Shown here piece by piece: positions 1 through 9,483 of a stretch of DNA of 64,000 nt. The notes under the pieces were generated by a model. The model saw only the letters and a list, made by a program, of their open reading frames with translations. It was not told where the DNA came from and ran no database searches. The position numbers and the translations under genes are program-made. The first letter of the stretch is position 1. Each line of letters begins with the position of its first letter. The stretch comes from Mycolicibacterium canariasense (GTDB taxonomy: Bacteria; Actinomycetota; Actinomycetes; Mycobacteriales; Mycobacteriaceae): the NCBI RefSeq assembly GCF_002101555.1, contig NZ_LQOL01000056.1, positions 62,001 to 126,000 on the forward strand, given 5' to 3'.

Positions 1-29
1 ACTGTGCTCCTGAATTGCACTGATCTGGG

Positions 30-491
30 TTAGGCGGCGAGTGCCGACATCGCCACGGCGGCGATCTCTGTCATGACAGGCCGGAACCCGTCGGCGTTGG
101 GATTGTTTGTGGCGGAGCGCATCATGACCGACAGCACGACCTGTTGACCGCCGGGTCCGAAACCGAGTCCGACATCGTTGGTGGAGCCATATCCACCGCT
201 ACCGGTCTTGTCGGCCAGGATCCATTCCGGCGGCATCCCCGGACGCAGACTGGAGGTGGAGTTGGCCACCATCCACTCGATCAGTTGTCGGCGGGATTCC
301 AGAGTCAAAGCTGTCCCCTCCAGTAGCGCTCGGTTGCCGTCGCCGAGAGCCTGTGGCGTGCTGGTGTCGCGCGCATCCCCGGGTGTGGCGGAGTTCAGCT
401 CCGTCTCCCAGCGATCGAGGCGAGTCTCGTTGTCGCCGATGCTGCGGGCGAACTCCGTAATTGCTGACGGAGCCGTGAGCAGGTTCCGCGA
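30..491 (-). pseudogene. Class A beta-lactamase, C-terminal remnant
   Basis: The reading frame open below the in-frame TAG at 492-494 gives about 153 residues that match the C-terminal half of mycobacterial class A beta-lactamases. It keeps the omega-loop motif RWETELN, with the Glu and Asn used for deacylation, and the KTG motif in ADKTGSGGYG. The N-terminal half with the catalytic SxxK is missing, and the SDN loop region reads SRNLL directly after the stop, with the LGG segment that normally follows deleted. The upstream DNA belongs to a decayed MFS gene rather than to the rest of this enzyme. A residual start (TTG at 308) would give only 92 residues. It cannot hydrolyse beta-lactams as it stands. 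A frameshifted full gene is ruled out because no SxxK-containing fragment lies upstream within this window. Confidence 0.8.
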
Positions 492-578
492 CTAGGCGCC
501 AAGCCGTCTGTCATCGCACCGGGATGTATCCCCGAAAGACCCGAGGTTCTGCCAGATAACGGTACCGCGGACTGGCGA

Positions 579-1803
579 TCAGATTCGGCCGATGGTCTCC
601 ACCTCTGCCAGCGCGCGGGAACCCACCAGCACCCCAACGACGGAGAGCCAAATCACCAACAGGGCCAATCCTGCCGCGACCAGCGAACCGCACTGGGCGA
701 CGACACCGGCGACACCTATGCCTGCCGGCACAGCGACCTGCAGGGCCGCCTTCTGCAGACTAAGCACGCGGCCGCGGACGCCGTCGGTGATGCGCTCGGC
801 CTGCAGAACCCCCACGACGCCGCCGAGAACCGCATTGGTGAAGCCGAACAGGGCTGCGCCGGCAAACACCACCGACGGTGCGGTCAAGGTGCTGACGAGC
901 GAGAAGCCGGTAGTGGTACCGATCAGCGCCGCAACGAGCCAGTGCCGGCGGGAGATCCGGGTACCGATCCACGCGAACATCGTTGTGCCCAAGAGCATCC
1001 CCAGGGCCAGGGTCAGGGCCAGGGCCAGGGCCGTAAGAACGGATCCGAGCAGGTCCGGTCGGGAGAGCCGGTCGAAGAACAGCGGCAGCACCAGACCCTG
1101 GAGCCCGCCGAAAGCGGTTGCCAGTCCCACGGTGAGCGCTACCGTGCCGGTGAGGAAGCGGCTGCGCCGTAGCATCGTGACCCCCGCGGACAACTGTGTC
1201 CACAGTGCTTCCCGTCCGTCGTGGTCGGGGTCGAGGGACCCGAGCCGATGTGGCACCGTGGCGGTGAGCAGCGCCGCTACCGCGGACGTGGCTGCGGTAG
1301 CGAAAAGCACAGTACTGCCGTCGAACAACGCTATCGAGGTACCGGCAACCGTCGGTCCGATGACCAGGGCCGCCGAGGTCATCGACTGACGTAAACTGAT
1401 CAGCCGTTCCAAGGACACGCCGACATGGGGGCCACCACCGGCACCATAACCTGCCGGGCGGTCATGCCAGGGACGTCACCCAAGGAACCCGCGATCGCCA
1501 GCGCCACCAACCACCAGAGGCTCAGGCCCCAGAGCAAATCGACCACCGGCAGCGCAGCGACGGCCGTTGCCGAGACGGCATCGGAGACCATCGAGCACGT
1601 CCGTCGGTTCACCCTGTCAATAACGATCCCGGCGCACAACCCAACCGCCAAAGCTGGAACAGCGGTGGCCGTCGCGACCGCCCCACACTGAGCGGACTCC
1701 CGGTGGTCTGCAACACAACCAACGGCAAAGCGACGGCAAGGATGCCGTTTCCCAGGACGCTCAAGAAATGCGAACCCAGGTAGGCGGCGGCGACGAGTGA
1801 CAT
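579..1803 (-). pseudogene. MFS transporter, broken by two frameshifts
   Basis: Three overlapping minus-strand frames together encode one major facilitator superfamily permease of roughly 400 residues. The first frame runs from ATG 1803 to about 1690 (start MSLVAAAYLGSHFLS, first helix). The second covers about 1690-1430 (NRRTCSMVSDA loop and helices). The third covers about 1430-579 and carries the remaining helices. The breaks fall in short homopolymers, a G-run near 1688-1691 and a C-run near 1431-1435, so each looks like a one-base loss or gain. The family is a drug or metabolite exporter, but the substrate cannot be told. A run of CAGGGC hexamers at about 1003-1033 encodes an alternating Leu/Ala helix. 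Assembly indels in homopolymers could mimic this decay, but the neighbouring beta-lactamase remnant supports real decay. Confidence 0.75.
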
Positions 1804-1886
1804 GGAATCAGCACAGACTGTGCCGTCGCGGCCGGGTCAACCACGGCCTTGACTATGCCGTTACGTCCTGCTGTTCCATTGTGGCT

Positions 1887-4163
1887 GTGAATCCCGAAAC
1901 CACAGCGGCCCCCCACGAGACGACCTTGACCGCCGCCGACTACGCCCGCGCTGAACAGATGCTGGCCCCGTACCGGGCACGCCGCGTGCCCGGAGCAGCG
2001 CTACAACCGCAGTGGCTTCCAGGCGGCCACCGCTTTTGGTACCAGGTCGAGTCGCGCTTCGTCGTGGTGGATCCCCGCAACGGCAGCCGAGACGACGCGT
2101 TCGACCACGACCGGTTAGCCGCGGCGTTGTCCTTGGCTTCCCGTCACGCGGTCAGCGTGGACGATCTCCCGATCACCGCCCTCGAGTTCGGCGACGACGG
2201 CACGGTCGGCTTCTCCGCGTTCGAGTCATCGTGGGTGTGGTCGCCCGGCGCGGGCACCTGTGAACGGGTCGACCGCGGTGACCGCGCGCTGCCCTGGGAG
2301 GTGGAGTCGCCCGACAAGTCGTGGGTGGCGTTTCGCCGCGACGGCAACATCTGGGTCCGATCCCGCGACGGTAAGCGGGAATTCGCGCTCACCGACGACG
2401 CGGAACCACACTGCGAGTATGGCGGGATGGCCGACGCGACCGGCGGGCGAGCGCTGATGCGGGTGCTCGGGTTGCCACCCGTGTTCGCCGTGCAGTGGTC
2501 ACCGGACTCGACCCGGATACTGGCCCAACGGATCGACCAGCGTGCTTTGCCCGAACTGGTGCTGGTCGAATCGTCGCCCCCCGACGGCGGCAGACCAGTA
2601 GAGCACCGCACCCGCTACTCCATGCCGGGTGAGGAGGCGCAGGCGATGATGACTTGGAATGTCCTCCACGTGGCAGATCGCACCGTGGTCAGGCAGGCCG
2701 AACCCACCGTTATCATGCACGGCACCGCCGTCATGTATGCCTGGTGGACCGGCACATCGGGGGACGCGGTGCACTTCCTGCACCATTCTCGTGACGCCCG
2801 CACGCTGGAGCTGCGCCGCCTGGACCCGGCCACCGGAGGCGTCACCACCCTGATCAGCGAATCCGGTGACACACGGGTGGACCCGACGCCGCAGCTGGGA
2901 GAACCAACGATGACCCGGGTGCTGGACTCCGGTGAGATCGTGTGGTGGTCACAACGCGATGGCTGGGGTCATCTCTATCTCTATTCGCCCGACGGACAAC
3001 AGGTCCAGCAGATCACCACCGGACAGTGGCCGGTGCGCAAGGTGCTCTGGGTCGACGAACAACGCCGACAGGTGTGGTTCGTCGCTGCCGGCCTCGTCGC
3101 CGACGATCCCTATATACGCCAGATCTGCCGAATCGGGCTCGACGGCCAGGGATTTACGCGGCTCACCGAGGACGACACCCTCGACCACGACGCGGTCAGT
3201 CCCGACGGCGGCGGCTACTTCGTCCAACGGGCATCCTCACCCGACCGCCCTCCGCACACGGTGGTACGCGACGGGGACGGCCAACTCCTGGTCGAACTCG
3301 AGGCGCCTACCGCCTCAGCGCTGGAGGAGCAGGGCTGGAGCGCGCCGGAGCGGTTCTGCACCACCGCCGCCGACGGCAGAACCCGCATCTACGGATTGCT
3401 CTGGCGTCCACACGGTTTCGACCCACAACGCCGCTATCCGGTAATCGAGCACATTTATCCGGGCCCGCAGATCTGGAACGCGGGGGCCGCATTCGACTCA
3501 CCGCACGTCGGCCAACCCGAGGCGCTGGCAGCGCTGGGTTTCGCCGTAGTGGTGATCGACGGGCGCGGAACCGCCGGACGCAGCAAAGCCTTTCACGACC
3601 ACTCCTACCGCGACATGGGCAATGCAGGCGCTCTCGTCGATCGCGTCGCCGCGATTCGCGAACTGGGTCGGCGGCACAGCTGGCTGGATACCGAGCGCGT
3701 CGGGATAACGGGTCTGTCGGCCGGTGCCTTCGCCGCCGCCAGGGCATTGCTTACCTACCCGGACTTCTACCGGGTTGGGGTCGCGGTGTCCGGCAACCAC
3801 GACAACACCGTCAACCTGGCCATGTGGGCCGAGCACTACCACGGCGACCTCAGCGACAACGGCAGGAAGATGATCTCGAACACTCACCTGGCCGCCGAAC
3901 TGCGGGGCAAGCTACTGCTGATCCACGGAGAGCTCGACGACAACGCCCATCCCTACCAGACGATGCGCCTGGCCCATGCACTCATCAAGGCAGACAAGGA
4001 CTTCGATCTGATCCTCATTCCGGGCGGCGAGCACGCGCTGTTCGGCTACCAGCACTACGCCTACCGCCGCACCTGGGACTACTTTGTCGCCCACCTCCAC
4101 GGGACCGAACCGCCTAGCTACCGCCTGGCTCCGTTGCCGCTTCCGCAGTGGTCGCTCGGATGA
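1887..4163 (+). CDS. S9 family (DPP IV-like) prolyl peptidase
   Basis: A 758-residue serine peptidase of family S9, with an N-terminal beta-propeller and a C-terminal alpha/beta hydrolase domain. The catalytic triad is readable. Ser611 sits in GLSAG, Asp684 in HGELDDNAH (the dipeptidyl-peptidase IV pattern) and His716 in GGEHALFG. The family cleaves dipeptides or short oligopeptides, often after proline; the exact specificity is inferred. GTG 1887 is chosen as start because the conserved part begins with VNPETTAAPHE; the frame is open back to GTG 1797, but that extension looks non-coding. No signal peptide is seen, so it is probably cytosolic. It diverges from the decayed MFS gene. Its 3' end overlaps the convergent MerR gene by 50 bases. 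Confidence 0.88.
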   Translation: MNPETTAAPHETTLTAADYARAEQMLAPYRARRVPGAALQPQWLPGGHRFWYQVESRFVVVDPRNGSRDDAFDHDRLAAALSLASRHAVSVDDLPITALEFGDDGTVGFSAFESSWVWSPGAGTCERVDRGDRALPWEVESPDKSWVAFRRDGNIWVRSRDGKREFALTDDAEPHCEYGGMADATGGRALMRVLGLPPVFAVQWSPDSTRILAQRIDQRALPELVLVESSPPDGGRPVEHRTRYSMPGEEAQAMMTWNVLHVADRTVVRQAEPTVIMHGTAVMYAWWTGTSGDAVHFLHHSRDARTLELRRLDPATGGVTTLISESGDTRVDPTPQLGEPTMTRVLDSGEIVWWSQRDGWGHLYLYSPDGQQVQQITTGQWPVRKVLWVDEQRRQVWFVAAGLVADDPYIRQICRIGLDGQGFTRLTEDDTLDHDAVSPDGGGYFVQRASSPDRPPHTVVRDGDGQLLVELEAPTASALEEQGWSAPERFCTTAADGRTRIYGLLWRPHGFDPQRRYPVIEHIYPGPQIWNAGAAFDSPHVGQPEALAALGFAVVVIDGRGTAGRSKAFHDHSYRDMGNAGALVDRVAAIRELGRRHSWLDTERVGITGLSAGAFAAARALLTYPDFYRVGVAVSGNHDNTVNLAMWAEHYHGDLSDNGRKMISNTHLAAELRGKLLLIHGELDDNAHPYQTMRLAHALIKADKDFDLILIPGGEHALFGYQHYAYRRTWDYFVAHLHGTEPPSYRLAPLPLPQWSLG

Positions 4164-4872
4164 TGTCGCGGCTGCGGCGCAACACGTCGAGCTGCGCTTC
4201 GTTATAGAGCTCCTGCACGGCCTCGTCGATGGCTCTGCCGGCGAACTGCGCCCCGCCGGGGGCATCGACGCGCGACTCCGCGAGCCCCGGATGTGCCGCG
4301 CGCACCAACAGCAGGTAGGGCGCCAGGCGTTCGGCGAGGTCCGCGCGGGTGCGCTCGTCAGCGTCGGGGGCCAGATCGTCGAACTCGTAGGCCACGGGGT
4401 CGTCCGGGGCGTTCTCGAGCAGCTGCGCGTAGACCTGCTGGCCCCGGGGACCCAGGACCCGCGACAACAGAACGACGAGGGAGCGGTCGGCCTCGGACAG
4501 TTTGGCGACCGCGTGCGGTGACACGAACTCCGTCGGCAGGTCGGTCGGCGCCTTCTGGTCCAGGATCTGACGCACTTCTGCGCGTGCCTGCTGCAGCTGC
4601 TCGATCGTCGCTGCCAGCTCATCGTCAAGGGCGCGCAGTTCGGCAGCCGGGTGGTCGGCGGCATCGCCCATCGCGGCGATCTGTGAAAGTGAAAAGCCCA
4701 AGTCGACAAGACGTTTGATACGCACGAGGCGTACCAGATGCGCCACCCCGTATTGCTTGTAGCCGTTGGCCCGGCGCTCGGGCTCGGCGAGCAGGCCGAC
4801 CTCGTGGTAGTGCCGCACCGCCCGCAGGCTGGTCCCGGACAGCGCGGCGATCTCACGGGTGCTCCAAGCCAT
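4114..4872 (-). CDS. MerR family transcriptional regulator
   Basis: A 252-residue regulator. Residues 1-70 form a MerR winged helix-turn-helix: STREIAALSGTSLRAVRHYHEVGLL followed by the wing NGYKQYG. Residues about 75-125 are a coiled-coil dimerisation helix (DDELAATIEQLQQARAE). The remaining 130 residues form an effector domain without recognisable metal-binding cysteines, so an organic ligand is more likely than a metal. It ends inside the 3' end of the convergent peptidase gene. No Shine-Dalgarno sequence is visible before ATG 4872, so translation may be leaderless. The target is unknown; the adjacent gene-poor stretch may hold its own promoter. Confidence 0.85.
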   Translation of the reverse strand: MAWSTREIAALSGTSLRAVRHYHEVGLLAEPERRANGYKQYGVAHLVRLVRIKRLVDLGFSLSQIAAMGDAADHPAAELRALDDELAATIEQLQQARAEVRQILDQKAPTDLPTEFVSPHAVAKLSEADRSLVVLLSRVLGPRGQQVYAQLLENAPDDPVAYEFDDLAPDADERTRADLAERLAPYLLLVRAAHPGLAESRVDAPGGAQFAGRAIDEAVQELYNEAQLDVLRRSRDIIRATTAEAATEPGGS

Positions 4873-5688
4873 GGTTTACATTCTGATCGACGGCAGCATG
4901 TGACTGTGCCGTTGCGGCCGGGTGTTCGCTGATGGTATGTCGACACGTCACTTCGTACTGGCGGTTCATGTGATTCGGTCTCTGGACGCTGGCAGTGCAA
5001 GGCTTAGTTTTCCTGATTGTCAGGCGTTTTCGCTCGTTGGCCCGAGACTTGAGGAAGAACCTTATCGACGGTGCAGGACGTGCGGTATCGATGATGTGGA
5101 GCTAGAGGGGCGGGGCTTTCACTCCTGCTTCAGGGCTTCGATCTCCTGGTTCTGGAGTTCAATGGCGTCCGCCCCGGCATGGGCCACGGCGAGGTGGCCG
5201 GTTTCGAGGCCTCGGTTAGGCTGATAGGGCGGGTCACACCCATCCCCCAACGGAGCCGACCGTGGCCACCGACGCTGCCGGTAATGCTCATTCGGGGCAG
5301 ACTCATCTCGACAGAGTTGGAACTGCTCCCCGACACCGGCCGCAACCGTGGCCTGAAATTTGCACCCCGCCAGGCCACCGAACTCGGGGCGGTGGCCCTC
5401 GCCGCCGATGCGCGCCGACCGCAGCTATCGCACTGCACTCGACCGCCGCTTGGTGAAGGCGATTGCCTCAGTGGGCTGCGGCTCGTTGTCTAGCACAACC
5501 GTGCGGTGTCCGGTCTTGCCATGTAGATGACAATTCTGCTTCTGCAAAGTCAATGAGAACCGTGGGAAACGCGCAGCTCGATCAGGCGTCAGTTGCCGCC
5601 GAGTCTGAGATCCGACAGCGGCAACCACTATGGTGTCCCTCACGGCGGGCCGACGGAGGAGCCGGCCCTGTGCACGTGAGGAGCGGCT
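4873..5688. other. Gene-poor stretch, no convincing gene
   Basis: About 800 bases between the MerR gene and the sulfatase hold no ORF with good coding signs. On the minus strand a frame is open from 5431 down to a TGA at 5119-5121 and ends in a coiled-coil-like tail (DAIELQNQEIEALKQE). It has no ATG or GTG early in the frame and an in-frame TAG just upstream, so at most it is a gene remnant. Plus-strand frames in the same place have poor codon use. With the broken genes at 30-1803, this fits a degraded chromosomal segment. Confidence 0.5.
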
Positions 5689-8058
5689 TTGCCCGACCAA
5701 CCAGGGCCCGACCATGCAGGGTCCGACGACGCGGGCGCCCGGATGGTGGCCCCGGTGTTGCCGGGCGGCGGCGTGCTGCCGTTCGCACCCATCCCGTCGG
5801 CCAGCATCGCCGGCCGCACCCTCGCGGAGTCGACGTATGCGCAGCGCGAGGTGCCGCGCCGGCTGCATCCGGACACGCCGAACATCGTCATCGTGCTCAT
5901 CGACGACGCGGGTCCCGGCCTGCCATCCACCTTCGGTGGCGAGGTCACCACGTCGACGCTGGACCGCATTTGCGGCGAGGGCGTGTCCTACAACCGGTTC
6001 CACACCACCGCGATGTGCTCGCCGACGCGGGCGTCGCTGCTCACCGGCCGTAACCATCACGAGATCGGCAACGGCCAGATCGCCGAGCTGGCCAACGACT
6101 GGGACGGCTACGCCGGGAAGATCCCCCGGTCCAGCGCCACCGTTGCCGAGGTGCTCAAGCAGTACGGCTATGCGACATCGGCGTTCGGCAAGTGGCACAA
6201 CACCCCGGCCGAGGAGACCACCGCCGCCGGTCCCTTCGAAAACTGGCCCACCGGACTGGGATTCGAGTACTTCTACGGTTTCCTCGCCGGTGAGGCATCG
6301 CAATACGAGCCACACCTGGTGCGCAACACCACCGTCGTCGCACCCCCGCGCACCCCGGAGCAGGGCTACCATCTGTCCGAGGATCTGGCCGACGATGCGA
6401 TCGGCTGGCTGCGCAGGCACAAGGCATTCAACGCGGACAAGCCGTTCTTCATGTACTGGGCCAGCGGCTGCCTGCACGGCCCGCACCACATCATGAAGGA
6501 ATGGGCCGACAAGTACGCCGGGAAATTCGACGACGGCTGGGATGCCTACCGGCAGCGGGTATTCGAACGTGCCAAGGCCAAGGGCTGGATTCCGCAGGAT
6601 TGTGCGTTGACGGAACGGGACGACACGCTCGCGGCGTGGGACGACATCCCCGAGGACGAGAAGCCGTTCCAGCGGCGCCTGATGGAGGTCGCCGCCGGTT
6701 ACGCCGAACACGTCGACGTCCAGGTCGGCCGCATCGCCGACGAGCTGGACGCGCTCGGCTACGGCGAGAACACCCTGTTCTTCTATATCTGGGGTGACAA
6801 CGGATCCTCGGGCGAAGGCCAGAACGGCACCATCGCCGAGCTGTTGGCGCAGAACGGTATTCCCACCACCGTGCGCCAGCACATCGATGCCCTCGATGAA
6901 CTCGGCGGGTTGGATGTGCTGGGCTCGCCCCTGGTGGACAACCAGTACCACGCCGGATGGGCGTGGGCGGGCAGCACCCCGTACAAGGGTATGAAGCTGC
7001 TGGCCTCGCATCTGGGCGGGACACGTAACCCGTTGGCCGTGCGCTGGCCGGCCAAGATCGCCGCCGATCCGGTGCCGCGCGAGGTGTTCCTGCATTGCAC
7101 CGATATCGTGCCCACCATCTACGAGGTGGTGGGCATCGAGGCGCCGCGCACGGTGTACGGGGAACAGCAGATGTCTTTGGCGGGAGCCAGTTTCGCGCGC
7201 ACGCTGGCCGACCGTGCGGCGGCGGGTGGGAAGCAGACCCAATACTTCGAGATCATGGGCAGCCGCGCCATCTACCACGACGGGTGGCTGGCCTGTGCCC
7301 GCGGCCCGCGGTTGCCGTGGGTGCCCGGCCAGCCGGCCGGTATCGCCACCTGGACCCCGGACAACGACCGGTGGGAGCTGTATCACCTCGACGAGGATTG
7401 GTCGCAGGCCGATGATCTCGCGGATGCCATGTCGGACAAGTTGACCCAGATGCGGGAGATGTTCGCCATCGAAGCGGCCCGCAACGCGGTGCTGCCCATC
7501 GGCGGCGGGCTATGGGTGCCGGTATACCACCCCGAACTGCGGATCGCGCCGCCCTATCGGGAATGGGAGTTCGCCGGGGACATGGTGCGGATGCCCGAAT
7601 TCTGCGCTCCCGCGCTGGGCAACAAGAACAACACCGTCACCATCGAGGCGGAGTTGCCGGCCGCCGCCAACGGTGTGCTGTATGCCCTCGGGGCAGCCGC
7701 CGGCGGCCTGACCTGCTATCTGGACGACGGGTACCTGTGCTACGAGTACAACCTGTTCATCCTGTCGCGCACCAAGATCCGATCGGCCGAGGCCCTGCCC
7801 GCCGGCCCGGCCACCATCACGGTGACCACGCGGTACGCCGAGGCCCGGCCGGCCGGACCGCTGGACGTCGCCATCGCCGTGAACGGCACCACGGTGGCGT
7901 CCGGGCAGGTGCCGGTGAGCGCGCCGCTGCTGTTCACCGCCAACGACTGCCTCGACATCGGCACCTGCCTCGGGTCACCGGTGTCGATGGATTACCGCGA
8001 GCGGGCGCCGTTTGCGTTCGAGGGCCGCATCCGACGCGTGCACGTCGCCTACACGTGA
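5689..8058 (+). CDS. Arylsulfatase (formylglycine type)
   Basis: A 789-residue type I sulfatase, close in length to the mycobacterial AtsA/AtsD enzymes that release sulfate from aryl or alkyl sulfate esters. The activation motif C-x-P-x-R reads CSPTR with Cys110, which the formylglycine-generating enzyme would oxidise to the catalytic aldehyde. Metal-binding acidic residues appear in LIDDAGPG (about residue 72) and in DNGSSGEG. The C-terminal third is a beta-rich domain seen in long actinobacterial sulfatases. The start chosen is TTG 5689, preceded by GAGGAG at 5677-5683; ATG 5743 is an in-frame alternative that keeps the whole conserved domain. No signal peptide is visible, so it acts in the cytosol unless exported in another way. 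It converges with the PPOX-like gene. The substrate and the specific ats paralogue are not assigned. Confidence 0.9.
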   Translation: MPDQPGPDHAGSDDAGARMVAPVLPGGGVLPFAPIPSASIAGRTLAESTYAQREVPRRLHPDTPNIVIVLIDDAGPGLPSTFGGEVTTSTLDRICGEGVSYNRFHTTAMCSPTRASLLTGRNHHEIGNGQIAELANDWDGYAGKIPRSSATVAEVLKQYGYATSAFGKWHNTPAEETTAAGPFENWPTGLGFEYFYGFLAGEASQYEPHLVRNTTVVAPPRTPEQGYHLSEDLADDAIGWLRRHKAFNADKPFFMYWASGCLHGPHHIMKEWADKYAGKFDDGWDAYRQRVFERAKAKGWIPQDCALTERDDTLAAWDDIPEDEKPFQRRLMEVAAGYAEHVDVQVGRIADELDALGYGENTLFFYIWGDNGSSGEGQNGTIAELLAQNGIPTTVRQHIDALDELGGLDVLGSPLVDNQYHAGWAWAGSTPYKGMKLLASHLGGTRNPLAVRWPAKIAADPVPREVFLHCTDIVPTIYEVVGIEAPRTVYGEQQMSLAGASFARTLADRAAAGGKQTQYFEIMGSRAIYHDGWLACARGPRLPWVPGQPAGIATWTPDNDRWELYHLDEDWSQADDLADAMSDKLTQMREMFAIEAARNAVLPIGGGLWVPVYHPELRIAPPYREWEFAGDMVRMPEFCAPALGNKNNTVTIEAELPAAANGVLYALGAAAGGLTCYLDDGYLCYEYNLFILSRTKIRSAEALPAGPATITVTTRYAEARPAGPLDVAIAVNGTTVASGQVPVSAPLLFTANDCLDIGTCLGSPVSMDYRERAPFAFEGRIRRVHVAYT

Positions 8059-8074
8059 GGCCTATACGTGAGGT

Positions 8075-8518
8075 TCAGCCGTTGCTATAGACGCGGGTCG
8101 GCGGGATGAGCACCGCGGTGCGGCCCTGGTCCCGCATCACCCGGTCGTAGGTGTCCCAGTCGTCATGGGTGCCACCGGCCGCGGTGAAGATGTCGCGCAG
8201 CAGCACCCGCAACCGGTCCGGATCGGTCAGCCACGGCTGCGGATCGACCGGGCCCGCCAGTTCGGCGCGTCCTTCGACGGTGGCCCATTGCCAGCCCGAC
8301 CGGAAGGTCACCGAGATCTGCGGTCGCCGACGGAGATTGGCCAGCTTGACCGGACCGTAGGTGACGAATGCCAGCACCGGTTCCGCCGTGGCGGGGTGTG
8401 GCAGCACACCGGCGTTGATCAACGAGGACTGGATGGTGTCGTCGGCACGCAGCGTCGACACCACCGCCAGACCCTGGTCCGGAGCGGCCAGCGCGGCCGC
8501 TTCTGCCAATGTCGGCAT
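8075..8518 (-). CDS. PPOX-class F420/flavin-dependent protein
   Basis: A 147-residue split-barrel protein of the pyridoxamine 5'-phosphate oxidase-like class, of the kind that in mycobacteria often binds F420 (TIGR03618-like). Recognisable features are the N-terminal VVSTLRADDTIQSSLINAG strand pair, RRPQISVTF and the acidic C-terminal region ending in TRVYSNG. ATG 8518 is chosen because AAGGGT lies just upstream and the family begins near here; the frame continues to 8713 but that part overlaps the next gene. It is the last gene of a three-gene minus-strand operon with a 2-hydroxyacid dehydrogenase (35-base gap) and a nitroreductase. The reaction is unknown; reduction of an unsaturated or nitro compound is an inference. 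Confidence 0.83.
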   Translation of the reverse strand: MPTLAEAAALAAPDQGLAVVSTLRADDTIQSSLINAGVLPHPATAEPVLAFVTYGPVKLANLRRRPQISVTFRSGWQWATVEGRAELAGPVDPQPWLTDPDRLRVLLRDIFTAAGGTHDDWDTYDRVMRDQGRTAVLIPPTRVYSNG

Positions 8519-8553
8519 ACCGCACCCTTTTCGGTTGGAGGAGGTCATTCCCA

Positions 8554-9483
8554 CTATGGCGCAGGCGTTCCGGGCCCGGCAACCACGTTGGTCAGGGCCC
8601 CGCCGGTGGCATAGCGGTCGAGCTGATCGCGTGCCACCGCCCAGGCCCGCTCCCAGGCGCCTTCGGTGCTCCCGGCGACGTGCGGGGTCAGCAGCAGTCC
8701 CGGCGCCGACCACAACGGATGCCCCGGCGGCAGCGGCTCGGGGTCGGTCACGTCCAGGGCGGCTCGTAACCTCCCGGCCGTCAGCTCGGCCAGCAGCGCG
8801 TCGGTGTGGATCGCACCGCCGCGGCCGGCATTCACCACCACCGCGCCGTCGGGCAACATGGCCAGAACGTCCGCGTTCACCAGGCGGTAGGTCGAGGCAT
8901 CGGCGGGCAACATGGCCACCAGTACGTCGGTGCCGGGCAGCAGGTCGGTCAGATCGTCCAGCGCGCGCACTCCGGCTCGGGCCCGCCGGCCGACCAGGGT
9001 CACCTCGGCCTCGAAGGGGGCCAGGCGGGCCGCGAGATTGACCGCCAGATCGCCGGCGCCCAGGATGACGACCCGTTTACCGATCAGGGTCTCGGTCGAC
9101 CGGTGCGCCCACACACGCGCGGTCTGCTGGTCGCCGAATGCCCGCAAGTCCCGGAAGATGTTCAACAGCGCGGCCACCACCCATTCCGCGGACGAACCAC
9201 CGTGCGCACCACGGCCGTTGGACAGTGAGACCCCCGCCGGAATCCACGGCAACCACTGCTCGTACCCGGCGTTGAGGGTCTGCACCAGCCGCAGTGCCGG
9301 CAGGTCGGCGAAGCGCGCCCCGACTGCCGGCGCGTTCTCGTAGCCGACCACCACCACCTCCGCGTCGTCCCCGTCCGCCGGCCAGGGTGCACCCGGCTGG
9401 TACCGGATCGGCTCCAGGACGGGTGATTCGTCGAGCACCTTGACGCCGAGATCGTCGGGGACCAAGACCTTCACGCCGCTCAC
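8554..9483 (-). CDS. D-isomer specific 2-hydroxyacid dehydrogenase
   Basis: A 309-residue NAD(P)-dependent dehydrogenase of the D-2-hydroxyacid family. The Rossmann motif is GAGDLA near residue 145, the substrate-binding Arg lies in NAGRGG, and the family C-terminal signature reads DVTDPEPLPPGHPLW followed by TPHVAGS. These enzymes interconvert 2-oxo acids and D-2-hydroxy acids. The glycine loop lacks the usual third glycine (GAGDLA rather than GxGxxG), so cofactor preference is open. GTG 9483 overlaps the stop of the upstream nitroreductase gene in a GTGA junction, which suggests translational coupling. A second, different member of the family is encoded at 48266-49264. Confidence 0.88.
   Translation of the reverse strand: MSGVKVLVPDDLGVKVLDESPVLEPIRYQPGAPWPADGDDAEVVVVGYENAPAVGARFADLPALRLVQTLNAGYEQWLPWIPAGVSLSNGRGAHGGSSAEWVVAALLNIFRDLRAFGDQQTARVWAHRSTETLIGKRVVILGAGDLAVNLAARLAPFEAEVTLVGRRARAGVRALDDLTDLLPGTDVLVAMLPADASTYRLVNADVLAMLPDGAVVVNAGRGGAIHTDALLAELTAGRLRAALDVTDPEPLPPGHPLWSAPGLLLTPHVAGSTEGAWERAWAVARDQLDRYATGGALTNVVAGPGTPAP

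Noticed and set aside
1003..1033. CAGGGC hexamer run as a regulatory repeat
   Set aside because: It lies inside the decayed permease and simply encodes a Leu/Ala helix.
5119..5431. A minus-strand frame ending in a coiled-coil-like tail
   Set aside because: No usable start codon before the last third and an in-frame stop just upstream; kept only as a possible remnant.
5425..7386. A 653-codon minus-strand frame opposite the arylsulfatase
   Set aside because: It is antisense to a clear sulfatase gene with all motifs; its translation is low-complexity Gly/Arg/Val, as expected of GC-rich shadow frames.
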